A DNA stretch of 64,000 nucleotides from Paraburkholderia elongata (GCF_013177735.1 NZ_WOEZ01000210.1:124001-188000), one strand, 5' to 3'. Shown: positions 7,347 to 15,527, counted from the first letter of the stretch. A program made the numbers and translations. Notes: generated by a model not told the origin, from the letters alone.

Positions 7347-10304
7347 ATGCAGCGAAAAATCCTTGTACTTATCCTCTGGCTCATGCCGACCGTCCTGCGT
7401 ATTGCGGCACGCAAGTTTCCGTCCATGCGCGCGCATCTCGCCACAGGAAGTGGAGTCATCCAGCTGCGGCTCAGAGACAACACCCTCTCGAGGCAGCTCC
7501 ATTTCCGAAACGGTACCGTGTCGGGGAGCTGGGGCGTGAATCCCAAACCCGACGCCGAGCTTGTCTTCATGGATGTGGCAACAGCCCGCCAGATGCTCGC
7601 GCCGAACACCGATCATGCGTTCCTGATCGATGCGCTCAAGAACTTCAAGATTACGCAGGGCGGAAGCGACCAGAAGCTCGTGTGGTTCGGCCAACTCGTC
7701 AACACGATGAAGACGGCTGCCTGGCGCAAGGGCATGCCGATGAAGGACGGAACCACGCGTTACGTCACACTCACCAATGGCGGACCCGTGTTCGTCTTCG
7801 TCAAGGACGACAAGATCGTCCGCACCACGCCCATCGATCTCGAAGAGGACGATGGACCGAGCTGGAGTATCACGGCGAGAGGCCGCCGGTTTTCGCCGGC
7901 ACGGCGCGCGACGGTCAGCCCGCACGCGCTCTCCCTCAAATCGCTCGTGTACTCCGAAAAGCGCCTCCTATACCCAATGAAGCGCGTCGACTTTGATCCC
8001 AATGGCGAACGCAATCCCCAGAATCGCGGGATCTCGGGCTATGAACGCATCAGTTGGGACGAAGCGCTCGATATCGTCGCTGGCGAAATCCGCCGCATGA
8101 AGAAGGATTACGGCCCCGGGGCCATCGCCATGGTCACCGGCGCACACCACCAGTGGGGGAACATCAACTATTATCTGAGCGCGATGCTGCGTTTCGGTAA
8201 CCTTATTGGCTTCACCCGCGTCGAACCGAGTCCGATCAGTTGGGAAGGCTGGTACTGGGGGGCCATGCATCACTACGGCAACAGCCTGCGCCTCGGCACG
8301 CCGAGCTTTTACGGCACGACCGAGGACTGCCTTCAGCATGCCGAGGTAATCGTGTTCTGGTCGAGCGATCCCGAATCGACCAGTGGTGTCTATGGCGGAT
8401 TCGAAGGCACCGAGCGCCGACTGTGGGCCAAGCAGCTCGGCATTGAGTTCGTGCATATCGATCCCTATCTGACGCACTCCGCTCAGTTCCTTGGCGGGAA
8501 ATGGCTGCCAATCAAACCTGGCACCGACTCGGCGCTCGCGATCGCAATCATGCATGAATGGATAATCAGCGGCAGCTACGATAAGGAATACGTAGCGTCT
8601 AAAACCACAGGCTTCGACGAATGGCGTGCCTACGTTCTCGGCGAAGAGGACGGCACACCGAAGACACCGGAGTGGCAAGAAGCCGAAACCGGTGTGCCTG
8701 CCAAGGATGTCCGCAGTCTGGCGCAGTTGTGGGCATCAAAGAAGACTTATCTCGCAGCGGGCGGCCTGGGCGCGGGCTTTGGTGGCGCATGCCGCACCGA
8801 GACAGGTGCTCAATGGGCGCGAAGCGTCGTCATGATGATGGCGATGCAGGGATGGGGGAAACCGGGGATCAACTTCGGCAATTTGCAGATCGGTGCACCG
8901 CAGGACCTCAATTTTTACTTTCCCGGGTACGCAGAGGGCGGAATCTCTGGCGATCTGAACAACACTGCGAGCGCGGCCAACAACTACTGCCGCATGCCTC
9001 ACATCATCACGATCAACCCGGTGAAGCAGTCCGTTCCACGGCAACGGCTTGCCGAAGCCATCGTGGAGGGACACGCGGAAGGCTACGCGTGGGACGGCTT
9101 CTCGATCGAGGGGCAATTTGCCGAATACTCGTATCCGAGACCAGGCTATTCCCGCATCCACATGCTGTACCGCTATGGCTCGTCATCGTTCGGCACAACG
9201 CCGGGATCGAACAGGCTCGTTGAAGCGTATCGTCATTCAACGCTCGAATTTATCGTTAACCAGTCGATCTGGATGGAGAATGAGGCCCAGTTCGCAGACA
9301 TCATTCTGCCTGCGTGTACCGCGCTCGAACGTGATGACATCTCTGAATGGGCCAACTGCGGCGGCTACATCCAGCATGCACAGAGCCAGCTCAATCACCG
9401 TGTGGTGACCATGCAGCACAAATGCATCGAGCCCCTCGGCGAATCGAAGTCGGACTATCAGATCTTTCTGGACATCCTGACGAGGCTTGGATACGGCGGG
9501 ATGTTCTCGGAAGGCGGTTGCTCCGAATTGGCCTGGTGCGAGCGGATGTTCAATTCAACGGACTTGCCCAAGCAGACCACCTGGAAGAAATTCCTGCAAA
9601 AAGGCTATCACGTCGTGCCGCCGCCGAAGGACGACGACCAGCCGCCTGTCGACATGCGCTGGTTTGCGGAAGGTCGTCCGAAGGATTTGCCGGAACCGAA
9701 TCCGCTACCTGCCACGTATTCGGTCGGCTTCGGCGACGGGCTGCCGACGCAGTCGGGCAAGTTCGAGTTCGTGCCGTCGAGCCTGCGCCGCATCGAACAG
9801 ATTGATCCGGCAAGGCCGGCCGTCAACCGGTACATGAACCGCGCCCGCACCGCCAAACAACCGTTTCCGCTGCAGCTCGTGACCAACCATCCGGTGTACA
9901 GCTTCCATACGCATGCGGACGGGAAGAACAGTCACATCAGCATGATCGACGAACACCGGATGGAAGTCGGCGGATATCGATATTGGGTCCTGCGATTGAA
10001 TTCCAAGGATGCAGAGACTCGCGGCCTACAGCGTGGCAATCTGGTTCGGGTCTACAACTCGCAGGCGTCGGTTATCTGTGCCGTGGACGTTTCGCAGCTC
10101 GTCAAAGCGGGGGTGGCGCGCGGCAACGAGTCGTGTGCCGAGCTCGACATGATCGAGACTTCAGTCGGCCTGGTCGATCGCGGAGGCTGTCTCAATCTCC
10201 TGACGCCAGGTGGAAAAATGAGTTCGACCGCGGACGGGATCATGCCCAATACTTGCTGGGTGGAGGTGGAAAAATGGGACTCACAATTCGGGAAAGCAGC
10301 GTGA
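7347..10304 (+). CDS. Pyrogallol-phloroglucinol transhydroxylase-like Mo enzyme, large subunit, with N-terminal SCP2-like domain
   Basis: 985 residues from the ATG at 7347 (AGGGA upstream); a GTG at 7305 in the same frame is the alternative. Residues ~20-110 resemble an SCP2 sterol-carrier domain, with FRNGTVSGSWGVNPKPDAEL, an alpha-helical middle and LVWFGQLVNTM. From about 140 the chain is a DMSO-reductase-family molybdopterin protein closest in character to the transhydroxylase of Pelobacter acidigallici: it lacks an N-terminal Fe-S cysteine motif and has an overlapping gene for a matching small subunit. The Pelobacter subunit is about 875 residues, so the extra length here is largely the SCP2 part. 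The known enzyme moves a hydroxyl between trihydroxybenzenes without net redox. There is no Tat signal, so a cytoplasmic location is expected. Exact substrate is unknown. Confidence 0.8.
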   Translation: MQRKILVLILWLMPTVLRIAARKFPSMRAHLATGSGVIQLRLRDNTLSRQLHFRNGTVSGSWGVNPKPDAELVFMDVATARQMLAPNTDHAFLIDALKNFKITQGGSDQKLVWFGQLVNTMKTAAWRKGMPMKDGTTRYVTLTNGGPVFVFVKDDKIVRTTPIDLEEDDGPSWSITARGRRFSPARRATVSPHALSLKSLVYSEKRLLYPMKRVDFDPNGERNPQNRGISGYERISWDEALDIVAGEIRRMKKDYGPGAIAMVTGAHHQWGNINYYLSAMLRFGNLIGFTRVEPSPISWEGWYWGAMHHYGNSLRLGTPSFYGTTEDCLQHAEVIVFWSSDPESTSGVYGGFEGTERRLWAKQLGIEFVHIDPYLTHSAQFLGGKWLPIKPGTDSALAIAIMHEWIISGSYDKEYVASKTTGFDEWRAYVLGEEDGTPKTPEWQEAETGVPAKDVRSLAQLWASKKTYLAAGGLGAGFGGACRTETGAQWARSVVMMMAMQGWGKPGINFGNLQIGAPQDLNFYFPGYAEGGISGDLNNTASAANNYCRMPHIITINPVKQSVPRQRLAEAIVEGHAEGYAWDGFSIEGQFAEYSYPRPGYSRIHMLYRYGSSSFGTTPGSNRLVEAYRHSTLEFIVNQSIWMENEAQFADIILPACTALERDDISEWANCGGYIQHAQSQLNHRVVTMQHKCIEPLGESKSDYQIFLDILTRLGYGGMFSEGGCSELAWCERMFNSTDLPKQTTWKKFLQKGYHVVPPPKDDDQPPVDMRWFAEGRPKDLPEPNPLPATYSVGFGDGLPTQSGKFEFVPSSLRRIEQIDPARPAVNRYMNRARTAKQPFPLQLVTNHPVYSFHTHADGKNSHISMIDEHRMEVGGYRYWVLRLNSKDAETRGLQRGNLVRVYNSQASVICAVDVSQLVKAGVARGNESCAELDMIETSVGLVDRGGCLNLLTPGGKMSSTADGIMPNTCWVEVEKWDSQFGKAA

Positions 10305-11146
10305 ACGGCTGGGCGCTGGTCGTTGACGTTTCACTCTGCATCAATTGCAGAAACTGCGTCCTTGCCACCAAGGACGAGTACACCGGCAATGCCTTTCCGG
10401 GTTATTCCGCGCCGCATCCGCCGGAAGGCCTGGAAACGATCCGGATCGAACGTCACATTCGCGGAGAGGGCGCGCTCGTCGATGTCACCTATATCCCGAA
10501 GACCTGTAATCACTGTGACAACGCACCCTGCGTCAAAGCGGCATCGGACGGCGCGATCTACAAGCGTCCGGACGGCGTCGTCATGATCGACCCGGTCAAG
10601 TCGCATGGCCGGCGCGATCTGGTCGGGACATGCCCTTACGGCATGATCGAATGGAACGAACAGGAACAGGTGCCGCAGAACTGGAACTTCGACGCTCACC
10701 TGCTCGACGCCGGCTGGAAAGAGCCGCGCTGCGCGCAAGCCTGCCCCACCAAGGCGATCCGTGCGTTGAATGTCGCGGACGCCCAATTGGCGGAAATGGT
10801 CGAGAAAGAGCACCTGTCAGTCATTCGCCCCGAGCTCGGCACCAGGCCGCGTGTCTTCTACAAGAATCTTGACGATGCGCTCAGCCATCTGGTGGCAGGC
10901 AACGTCTGCGAAGACCTGGGTGGCGGTCAACTGCGCAATCTGGCGGGCGCCGAGGTTGTCCTGCGCGACTCATCCGATGGAAGCGAACGCACAACCAGGA
11001 CTGACCATTTCGGAGACTTCCGATTCTCCGGGCTGATTGCAACTTCCTCGCGTATCGAGTTGCGGGTGAGAAAGGATGGAACGGAAAAGGTCCTCGCTAC
11101 AAGAGACCGCACTGGGAGCGTCAACCTCGGCACACTACTCTGTTGA
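10274..11146 (+). CDS. Transhydroxylase-like Mo enzyme, iron-sulfur small subunit
   Basis: 290 residues. The ATG at 10274 follows GGAGGTGGAAAA and overlaps the large-subunit end by 31 bp, so translation is coupled. The ferredoxin-like part carries C22xxC25xxC28, C78xxC81xxxxC86, C120 and C153xxxC157: nine cysteines, fewer than the 16 of four-cluster DmsB-type subunits. The C-terminus from about residue 210 (GAEVVLRDSSDG, HFGDFRFSGL) looks like a small Cna-B/transthyretin-like beta-sandwich, as in the beta subunit of Pelobacter transhydroxylase. This architecture is the strongest reason for choosing that family over other DMSO-reductase relatives. Confidence 0.8.
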   Translation: MGLTIRESSVNGWALVVDVSLCINCRNCVLATKDEYTGNAFPGYSAPHPPEGLETIRIERHIRGEGALVDVTYIPKTCNHCDNAPCVKAASDGAIYKRPDGVVMIDPVKSHGRRDLVGTCPYGMIEWNEQEQVPQNWNFDAHLLDAGWKEPRCAQACPTKAIRALNVADAQLAEMVEKEHLSVIRPELGTRPRVFYKNLDDALSHLVAGNVCEDLGGGQLRNLAGAEVVLRDSSDGSERTTRTDHFGDFRFSGLIATSSRIELRVRKDGTEKVLATRDRTGSVNLGTLLC

Positions 11147-11163
11147 AACCAGGTCTCTAATCC

Positions 11164-11185
11164 GCGAGGGCCGCGTCGCCCTCGC
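11164..11185 (+). terminator. Hairpin after transhydroxylase operon
   Basis: GCGAGGGC and GCCCTCGC form a perfect 8-bp GC-rich stem with a 6-base loop, 17 bases past the small-subunit stop. No T run follows, so it may be a weak or factor-assisted terminator. Confidence 0.45.
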
Positions 11186-11211
11186 CTATCTGTTGGGTCA
11201 TTCCGAACTGA

Positions 11212-11460
11212 AAGGGGGCGCGGTCGACCCACGCGGACTACTATGCCGATCGGCCCGGTAGCTCGCTCTGGCGCTGTGAGAAGGCTGGTTACCTTTTTGG
11301 TGGCCGGACACTGGCCGGACTCGCTGGAAGAATTGGCGTCGACCCACATGGACTCGAACGTAGCGTCGAGCGCGACAACTGGATTACGACTAGCGGTATC
11401 GACGAGGATTTCGACAAGGAATCCTCCGCATATCTGGTGTTTCGGGGCCCGCACCCGGCT
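11212..11460 (+). pseudogene. Remnant of FAD-dependent ketosteroid-dehydrogenase/fumarate-reductase-like protein
   Basis: One open frame without a start reads AGYLFGGRTLAGLAGRIGVD, then PHGLERSVERDNW, then GIDEDFDKESSAY. This pattern is characteristic of the region before the C-terminus of KstD/fumarate reductase flavoproteins, which typically read LARKIGVDPxxLxxTVxRFN followed by GxDxDFGKGxSAY. The N-terminal FAD domain and the C-terminus are missing, so this is a decayed internal piece between two regulon members. Assignment rests on motif memory only. Confidence 0.55.
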
Positions 11461-11496
11461 TCGACGCGTCACCCCGGACAAGGCTCGACGCAGGAA

Positions 11497-12495
11497 TCAG
11501 ATCTTGAAGCTTTCGAGGCTCGCGGGATGGAACAACTCACGCGCCTGAAGCCGACGGCTGGACAAGCCCTCGGCATAATGCCGAGCAAGGAAGCGGTTGA
11601 TAGTGTGCTCGTTTTCCGCAAAGCCGTACGGCCAGAAATCGAAGCCCATCAGCTTGCGCGCCGCCCGCAACTGGTCTTCGACGAATGGCAAAGTCACTTT
11701 GGTCGCACCGGTCTCGCTCAGCCGCTCGAGCGCGAGGGTCTTCGACTTCTCGAATGCCTTGACGAGTGCACCCGGCAGCCACGGATGCTGATCGGCGAGC
11801 GTCTTTCTGACACCGAGCGTGTGCATGATCGGAAACAGCTTTGTGCGCGCATACCAATCGGCCGCAGTCTTGTGTGGATCGTCGAAGAGATACCGAACCT
11901 GCGGATGGCCCTGGTCAAAGCAGGATGGCGCGCGCGGACCGATGACGGCGTCGATCTCCCCCGCCGCCAGAAGCCTGGAGATGGTTTCGCCTTCGGGGGC
12001 ATCTTCCAGCTTGATGTCGTCAGGCAGGTTCAGCGAGATCTTCTCGACGCGGGCTGGATCTTCGTAGCCGCCGCGCACCCAGGTCACATCGGACGCTTTT
12101 ACCCCATACTCTTCCTCGAGAAAGAGCCGGACCCAGACATTGGCGGTGAGCTGGTACTCGGGTACCCCAATGCGCTTGCCCTTCAGGTCTTCAGGCTTGT
12201 TGATTCCCCGGTCCGCTCGCACGTAGATAGCAGTATGCCGGAACGCCCTCGACGGAAAAACCGGTACGGCGATATAGGGCGACGTGCCCGCAGCCACCTT
12301 GACAGAATAGCTGCTGAGCGACAGTTCGCAGATGTCGTAGTCGGCGTGCCGAAACGCGCGAAAGAAGATCTCCTCAGGTTCCTGCAGCATGAAGACCGGA
12401 TCTACGCCGTCGATCTGAACATCCCCATCGACGAGCGGACGCATACGGTCATAGTTGCCAACGGCGATAGACAGCCGGAGCTTGTGATTTCCCAT
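11497..12495 (-). CDS. 4,5-dihydroxyphthalate decarboxylase-like protein
   Basis: 332 residues, no signal peptide. The fold is that of periplasmic binding proteins (KGKRIGVPEYQLTANVWVR, GEIDAVIGPRAPSCF), and it matches the dihydroxyphthalate decarboxylase (Pht5-type) branch: a start LRLSIAVGNYDRMRPLVDG and a late section HTLGVRKTLADQHPWLPGAL. A lipoprotein or exported NMT1-type binding protein is the alternative but lacks an export signal. It is preceded by promoter D of the shared set, so it is likely co-regulated with the transhydroxylase. A decarboxylase acting on a trihydroxybenzoate would feed that enzyme; this is inference. Confidence 0.72.
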   Translation of the reverse strand: MGNHKLRLSIAVGNYDRMRPLVDGDVQIDGVDPVFMLQEPEEIFFRAFRHADYDICELSLSSYSVKVAAGTSPYIAVPVFPSRAFRHTAIYVRADRGINKPEDLKGKRIGVPEYQLTANVWVRLFLEEEYGVKASDVTWVRGGYEDPARVEKISLNLPDDIKLEDAPEGETISRLLAAGEIDAVIGPRAPSCFDQGHPQVRYLFDDPHKTAADWYARTKLFPIMHTLGVRKTLADQHPWLPGALVKAFEKSKTLALERLSETGATKVTLPFVEDQLRAARKLMGFDFWPYGFAENEHTINRFLARHYAEGLSSRRLQARELFHPASLESFKI

Positions 12496-12592
12496 TACCT
12501 CTTCTCCTTGTTGCGGAACGATAGAAACGAAAGCGTCAACACGGGCCAGCCAGGCGGGCCGGGAGACCGGTTAAATCGCAATCAATTTATTC

Positions 12593-12630
12593 CATATCGC
12601 ATGATCCTACTAAGGATTACATGTGTCAAG
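12593..12630 (-). promoter_or_regulatory. Promoter D, divergent member of the shared regulon element
   Basis: On the minus strand TTGACA, 17 bp, GATCAT, then GCGATATG. Block lengths (14-15-9) are identical to the other three, with several substitutions; its -35 box is the consensus hexamer. It points to the decarboxylase-like gene about 100 bases away. An ATGATCCT/AGGATCAT inverted repeat overlaps it. Confidence 0.58.
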
Positions 12631-12776
12631 GATCATGGAGGACCATTGATCTGCGTGCCACGTTGGCGGCAGCACAATCACGTGTCGTCGAACGGCAATG
12701 TCACGTTAAAGCGCGTGCGGCGCGTTAGCGAACATGGCACGCAATTGCTCAGAAACTGGACGGATTTTTGGTGATT

Positions 12777-13010
12777 TCAGTGAAACTGATGCCAAGCGGC
12801 GAAGCGTGCGGCAAGCTGTTTTCGATAGAGCGAGGCGCGCAGCAAATGTCGTTTGAGTGTGAAGTGCTTCTGGACCGGACCGAAGCTCGATAAGAAAGCT
12901 TGCTTGCGTTCGGGATCGCGAAATCCGCGCATGCGCCGCTCACGTTCTCGCGTGGGCTGATGACTATTTTCGGCTCGATTATTGACCCGCGCAGGCTTTG
13001 ACGAAGACCC
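12777..13010 (-). pseudogene. IS6-family transposase C-terminal fragment
   Basis: The minus-strand frame ending at the TGA at 12777 reads VNNRAENSHQPTRERERRMR, then FRDPERKQAFLSSFGPVQKH and the RRHLL-like KRHLLRASLYRK. The NNRAENSHQPTR signature is diagnostic of the IS6 transposase catalytic end. The N-terminal two thirds and the element ends are absent. It marks the edge of the regulon region. Confidence 0.8.
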
Positions 13011-13108
13011 GGTCAGCTATCCGCGATAGCGTCGCTACAGACATCAGTGGCGACCTGCGGGTAAATTGCGGGTGAATTTCACGGTAGTTATCCGTCGAGG
13101 AGAACTCC

Positions 13109-13201
13109 ATGAAACTCACCCATCCACTACTGCTGAACGCCAAACCGCAAGACAAGCCCTATAAGCTCCATGACCGCAACTTCGTGTATCTGCTCGTCTC
13201 A
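13109..13201 (+). pseudogene. Tyrosine-integrase N-terminal fragment (DUF4102 type)
   Basis: After a GAGGAG ribosome site, the frame reads MKLTHPLLLNAKPQDKPYKL and then FVYLLVS, matching the start of P4-type integrases (KLTDxxIRNAKPxDKPYKLxD-GGLYLLV). Homology stops near 13201, where the duplicated DoxX block begins on the other strand. This is a dead remnant of an integrated island. Confidence 0.7.
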
Positions 13202-13215
13202 GCGGATCCGCCTTC

Positions 13216-13638
13216 TCAGCTCGCGCTCAGAGATGCAGCACGCGAGCTCGCCCGACCGGAGCGTGCGTCCAGGCTGAACGCGCCGGCACCGAAGTAAGTG
13301 ATCTGCAGAAGGCCACCGGCCATCATCACGTTCTTGAGAAAGTGAATCATCTGGTTCTGATCGGCGAAGTTATGGTGAAAGAACATCGCAGTGACCACGC
13401 AGAACACCGCCATCGCCAGCGACACGGCGCGAGCCCTGTAGCCCGACAGCAGCAACAGGCCGCCGCCCAGTTCAACCAGCACGGCAGCAACGAACGCGAG
13501 TGGCGGCACGGGCAGACCCATGGCCGCGATATAGCCAACCGTCGCAGCGTATGCTCCGAGCTTGCCCAGCCCGCTCATGACAAACGGTGCTCCGATCAGA
13601 ATGCGACCCAACAGCGGAAGAAATTTAAAACGTTCCAT
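13216..13638 (-). CDS. DoxX family membrane protein, copy 1
   Basis: About 140 residues with four hydrophobic segments; begins MERFKFLPLLGRILIG. The ATG at 13638 is chosen because AGGAG lies 6 bases upstream. DoxX proteins are small inner-membrane proteins with poorly defined redox roles. The last 13 or so codons differ from copy 2 and come from the sequence next to the integrase fragment, so the C-terminus was replaced at the junction near 13256. It lies 51 bases past the stop of the pirin gene on the same strand and is probably co-transcribed with it. Confidence 0.85.
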   Translation of the reverse strand: MERFKFLPLLGRILIGAPFVMSGLGKLGAYAATVGYIAAMGLPVPPLAFVAAVLVELGGGLLLLSGYRARAVSLAMAVFCVVTAMFFHHNFADQNQMIHFLKNVMMAGGLLQITYFGAGAFSLDARSGRASSRAASLSAS

Positions 13639-13649
13639 GACCAACTCCT
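13256..13649. repeat. Direct repeat, unit 1 (DoxX block)
   Basis: 394 bp aligned without gaps to 16616-17009, offset exactly 3360 bp. I counted 10 differences in the first 360 bases and more in the start-codon region. The match ends abruptly at 13256, indicating a recombination or insertion boundary. Confidence 0.9.
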
Positions 13650-13689
13650 TAAATATGAATTTGCGTAGGTGGAATACAAAGGAAGGGAA

Positions 13690-14388
13690 TTAGCCGGCGT
13701 CCACCATCACCAGCTCGGAATCTTCTAGGACGGAAATCTGCGCCGCGGCGACTTTCGTGATCGCCACGCCGTCTAGCGGCCCAACGGGCTCGCCATCCAC
13801 TTCAATGCGTCCCGAGGCCACGACGAGATAGGCACGACGCGCCGGATCCAACTCGTGTCGAACGCTTTCACCTGCCTTCAGCATTGCGCCAAGCACACGC
13901 GCATCGGCGCGAATAGGAAGTGCCCCTTCATCACCGGCGAACCCGCTGGCAAGGACTACGAAGCGACCCGACCTGTCGCTTTTGGGAAACGGCTTCGTAT
14001 CCCATGCGGGTTCACCACCGGCTTCACGAGGCCGCAGCCAGATCTGGTAAACCTTGAGCGGCACCTCGCCCGTGTTGAACTCGGTGTGGCGTATGCCCGT
14101 GCCGGCGCTCATGACCTGGACATCGCCTGCGTGGATCGTTCCGTCGGATCCCAAGGTGTCGCGATGCCCGAGCATGCCCTGGCGCACATAGGTGATGATC
14201 TCCATGTCACGATGCCCGTGCATGGGAAAACCGCTGCCGGCAGCAATCTCGTCATCGTTCCAGACGATCAGAGGACCCAACGCTGCATGTTCGGGATTAC
14301 CATCGGCGCTGACTACGAAATGGTATTTCGCGTGCAGCCAGCCGAGATCAGCTGTGTCCAATGATTCCCAACGTCTGTGTGTAAGCAT
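13690..14388 (-). CDS. Pirin family protein (YhhW-like)
   Basis: 232 residues starting MLTHRRWESLDTADLGWLHA. The ATG at 14388 follows GGAGGCGGAA; a longer frame from 14415 lacks a site. The N-terminal cupin shows the pirin metal-binding pattern PMHGHRDMEIITYV and HTEFN, fitting the quercetinase-like YhhW group. It faces the LysR gene across a 180-bp divergent promoter region and precedes DoxX copy 1 on the same strand, a common stress-type arrangement in Burkholderiales. Confidence 0.9.
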   Translation of the reverse strand: MLTHRRWESLDTADLGWLHAKYHFVVSADGNPEHAALGPLIVWNDDEIAAGSGFPMHGHRDMEIITYVRQGMLGHRDTLGSDGTIHAGDVQVMSAGTGIRHTEFNTGEVPLKVYQIWLRPREAGGEPAWDTKPFPKSDRSGRFVVLASGFAGDEGALPIRADARVLGAMLKAGESVRHELDPARRAYLVVASGRIEVDGEPVGPLDGVAITKVAAAQISVLEDSELVMVDAG

Positions 14389-14568
14389 TTCCGCCTCCGT
14401 TTCCCGCCACAGCAACTGCGACGCTTGTCACCTGTGCGACCGACCGAATTCAGCGCTGGTGCAGGTGATGAGAAGAATGCTATATTCGCAACGAACTCGT
14501 GCATAGGTCCGATACTGAAACGCATCATTGCCATCAGTAGAACGATTAGAAGGAGTTGAAGTCTGCCC

Positions 14569-15486
14569 ATGAACGCAATCACTGACCTCAATGATCTTCG
14601 GCTCTTCGCGGAGGTGGTCGAGCACGGAAGCTTTACAGCGGCCGCCCGCGGCCTCGGCGTACAGACGTCGAAGCTGAGCCGGCGCGTTCGTGCCCTGGAA
14701 GAAGAACTTGGCGTCCGCCTGCTCAACCGCACGAGCCGCAGCCTGTCCTTGACGGAGACGGGGCGGCAGTTCCACCAGCATTGCCTTGCACTGGTGGCGG
14801 AATCGAAGGCCGCCAAAGATATCGTCGACCGCACGCGCTCCAGGCCGCAGGGCACCGTCCGCATCGCCTGCCCCGTGGCCTTACTGGAGTCCGGCATCTC
14901 CGCGATCATCGCGCGATACGTGGAGGACAACCCTGATGTCCAGGTCCTGCTGGATGCAACCAACCGCCGCGTGGATGTGGTCGAGGAAGGCCTGGACTTT
15001 GCGATCCGGGTCAGGCTTCCGCCGTTGGAAAACACCGATCTCGCCGTCCGCCAGCTGGGCTTGTCGATTCACATTCTGGTTGCCAGTCCCGCATTGGCGG
15101 CGCGCCATCCGGCGCCTAGCTCGATCGAATCCGTGAAGGAATGGCCCACCCTCTCCATGGCGAGTAGCAGCGAGCGATTTGTCTGGAACCTGGTCGACGT
15201 CGAGGGGCGCGTGACATCATGGGTGCATCAGCCGCGCCTCGCGACCGACGACTTGGCCAGCCTCCGGGTTGCGGCGATATCTGGCGTCGGCGTGGCAATG
15301 CTGCCCAGGGAGCTGATTGAGGCCGATATTCAGGCCGGCCGCCTGCTGCACCTGCTGCCAGGTCTGGCTACCACGCCAGGCCTTGTGCATGCGATCTTCC
15401 CCACGCGCCGAGGCATGGTTCCGGCCGTCCGTCACCTGCTCGATGCGCTCGTTGCAGGATTCGAAGGTCTGAACCAGCAACGCTAG
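14569..15486 (+). CDS. LysR family transcriptional regulator
   Basis: 305 residues. The winged-helix N-terminus reads NDLRLFAEVVEHGSFTAAAR and LSRRVRALEEELGVRLLNRT, followed by the substrate-binding-type effector domain. It is divergent from pirin-DoxX and probably regulates them; LysR proteins in this arrangement usually respond to quinones or phenolics. AAGGAG lies 14 bases before the ATG, a long spacing. A truncated relative with similar upstream sequence survives at 17121-17190. Confidence 0.93.
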   Translation: MNAITDLNDLRLFAEVVEHGSFTAAARGLGVQTSKLSRRVRALEEELGVRLLNRTSRSLSLTETGRQFHQHCLALVAESKAAKDIVDRTRSRPQGTVRIACPVALLESGISAIIARYVEDNPDVQVLLDATNRRVDVVEEGLDFAIRVRLPPLENTDLAVRQLGLSIHILVASPALAARHPAPSSIESVKEWPTLSMASSSERFVWNLVDVEGRVTSWVHQPRLATDDLASLRVAAISGVGVAMLPRELIEADIQAGRLLHLLPGLATTPGLVHAIFPTRRGMVPAVRHLLDALVAGFEGLNQQR

Positions 15487-15527
15487 AGCGGTCGCCCGCG
15501 TTGTGCCCTGCAACTTGCGCCGTGGTT

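Noticed and set aside
7041..7925. 294-residue minus-strand open frame over the divergent promoter
   Set aside because: It covers promoter C and runs antisense to the transhydroxylase; composition is that of a shadow frame.
7347..10304. Respiratory DMSO, thiosulfate or nitrate reductase
   Set aside because: No Tat leader, no N-terminal Fe-S cysteine motif, no membrane anchor gene, and a small subunit with a Cna-B-like tail point to the transhydroxylase branch.
11497..12495. Thiamine-precursor or nitrate/taurine ABC binding protein
   Set aside because: No signal peptide or lipobox and no linked permease or ATPase genes; sequence style fits the dihydroxyphthalate decarboxylase group better.
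11437..12774. 445-residue plus-strand open frame
   Set aside because: Antisense to the decarboxylase-like gene; only its first few codons continue the real flavoprotein remnant.
12749..12943. 64-residue minus-strand open frame
   Set aside because: Wrong frame over the IS6 transposase fragment; the neighbouring frame gives the NNRAENSHQPTR signature.
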